A stretch of DNA of 5,150 nucleotides, from positions 1 through 5,150 of the forward strand of contig JBICIE010000167.1 in assembly GCA_043101635.1 (NCBI GenBank). The letters run 5' to 3'. The notes below the pieces were generated by a model. The model worked only from the letters and a program-made list of their open reading frames with translations. It made no database searches and had not been told where the DNA came from. Shown here one piece after another: positions 5,074 through 5,150 of the stretch (its first letter is position 1; the number at the start of each line of letters is the position of its first letter). Made by a program: the position numbers and the translations under genes. This DNA is from CAYMJK01 sp043101635 (lineage in GTDB: Bacteria > Planctomycetota > Phycisphaerae > Phycisphaerales > UBA1924).

Positions 5074-5150
5074 CCAGCGCTTCCCAGCGCGCTTTCCGTG
5101 CTCCGCGGCAGCGCATCTGCGCTCTGCGGGAGCGGCGCCGCGGAGCGCAG

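Larger units (their letters stand above)
4764..5150. other. Gene-poor right end dominated by palindromes
   Basis: No credible coding region is visible in these 387 bases. One plus-strand frame stays open from about 4861 to the window edge, but its translation is low-complexity Ala/Leu/Arg/Gly with no supported start, which is what stop-poor GC-rich repeats produce. The region holds the leader of the small minus-strand gene (4764-4867) and then a dense series of palindromes. Confidence 0.65.
4906..5150. repeat. Palindrome cluster B, continuing past the window edge
   Basis: Palindromes seen directly: 4906-4927 (22 bp, near-perfect, centre CCCGGG); 4931-4949 (8-bp stem GGCAGCGC/GCGCTGCC, loop AGC); 4962-4979 (GGCGC/GCGCC); 5001-5014 (perfect GGGCGCATGCGCCC); 5061-5088 (outer GCTGGG/CCCAGC, inner GCGCT/AGCGC); 5110-5123 (AGCGCA/TGCGCT); and 5100-5109 with 5137-5146 (perfect 10-bp GCTCCGCGGC/GCCGCGGAGC). 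Short C-rich to G-rich units recur every 35-42 bp between them. Almost every base from 4906 to the right edge belongs to some inverted repeat. Confidence 0.75.

Noticed and set aside
4861..5150. Plus-strand frame open to the window end
   Set aside because: It has no supported start codon and gives low-complexity sequence produced by the repeats. It would need the sequence to the right to be reconsidered.
4914..5150. CRISPR array
   Set aside because: The units are 13-14 bp and degenerate, the spacers are palindromic and uneven, and no cas gene is present.

Overview
This high-GC window has strong G/C preference at third codon positions and GC-rich palindromes packed between the genes. Together with a secreted protein carrying TSP3-like, CBM9-like and LamG-like segments, this suggests a free-living environmental bacterium, most plausibly a planctomycete or a relative. 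There is no rRNA or other phylogenetic marker in the window, so the assignment is an inference.

Layout. (1) Positions 1-1031, minus strand: the N-terminal 343 codons of a carbohydrate ABC-transporter substrate-binding protein (SBP_bac_1 type), cut by the left edge of the window. (2) Positions 1032-1128: a short divergent spacer holding a 15-bp direct repeat and a strong ribosome binding site for the next gene. (3) Positions 1129-3762, plus strand: an 877-residue exported multidomain protein with a fibronectin-III-like N-terminal region, a zincin-like region with an HEFHH motif, acidic TSP3-like calcium-binding repeats, a CBM9-like domain and a LamG/DUF1080-like C-terminal domain. (4) Positions 3763-4280: no credible gene, but a short CGCAGAG tandem array followed by about ten small GC-rich hairpins. 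(5) Positions 4281-4763, minus strand: a 160-residue single-pass membrane protein of unknown function with visibly lower GC than its surroundings. (6) Positions 4764-5150: no credible gene, but a second and even denser run of palindromes that continues to the window edge.

How the parts may work together. The substrate-binding protein and the large secreted protein are transcribed divergently from one small spacer. The large protein has carbohydrate-binding-like modules and the neighbour takes up sugars or oligosaccharides, so a shared role in using extracellular glycoprotein or polysaccharide is reasonable but inferred. The small membrane gene is unrelated in composition. It sits between two palindrome fields, and near its two sides there are inverted copies of a hairpin-plus-TAGAATC word. 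It could therefore be an inserted cassette, although no transposase is visible.

The parts least explained by known genes are the two palindrome fields and the protein between them. I see no defence system, CRISPR array, RNA gene or recognisable insertion sequence.
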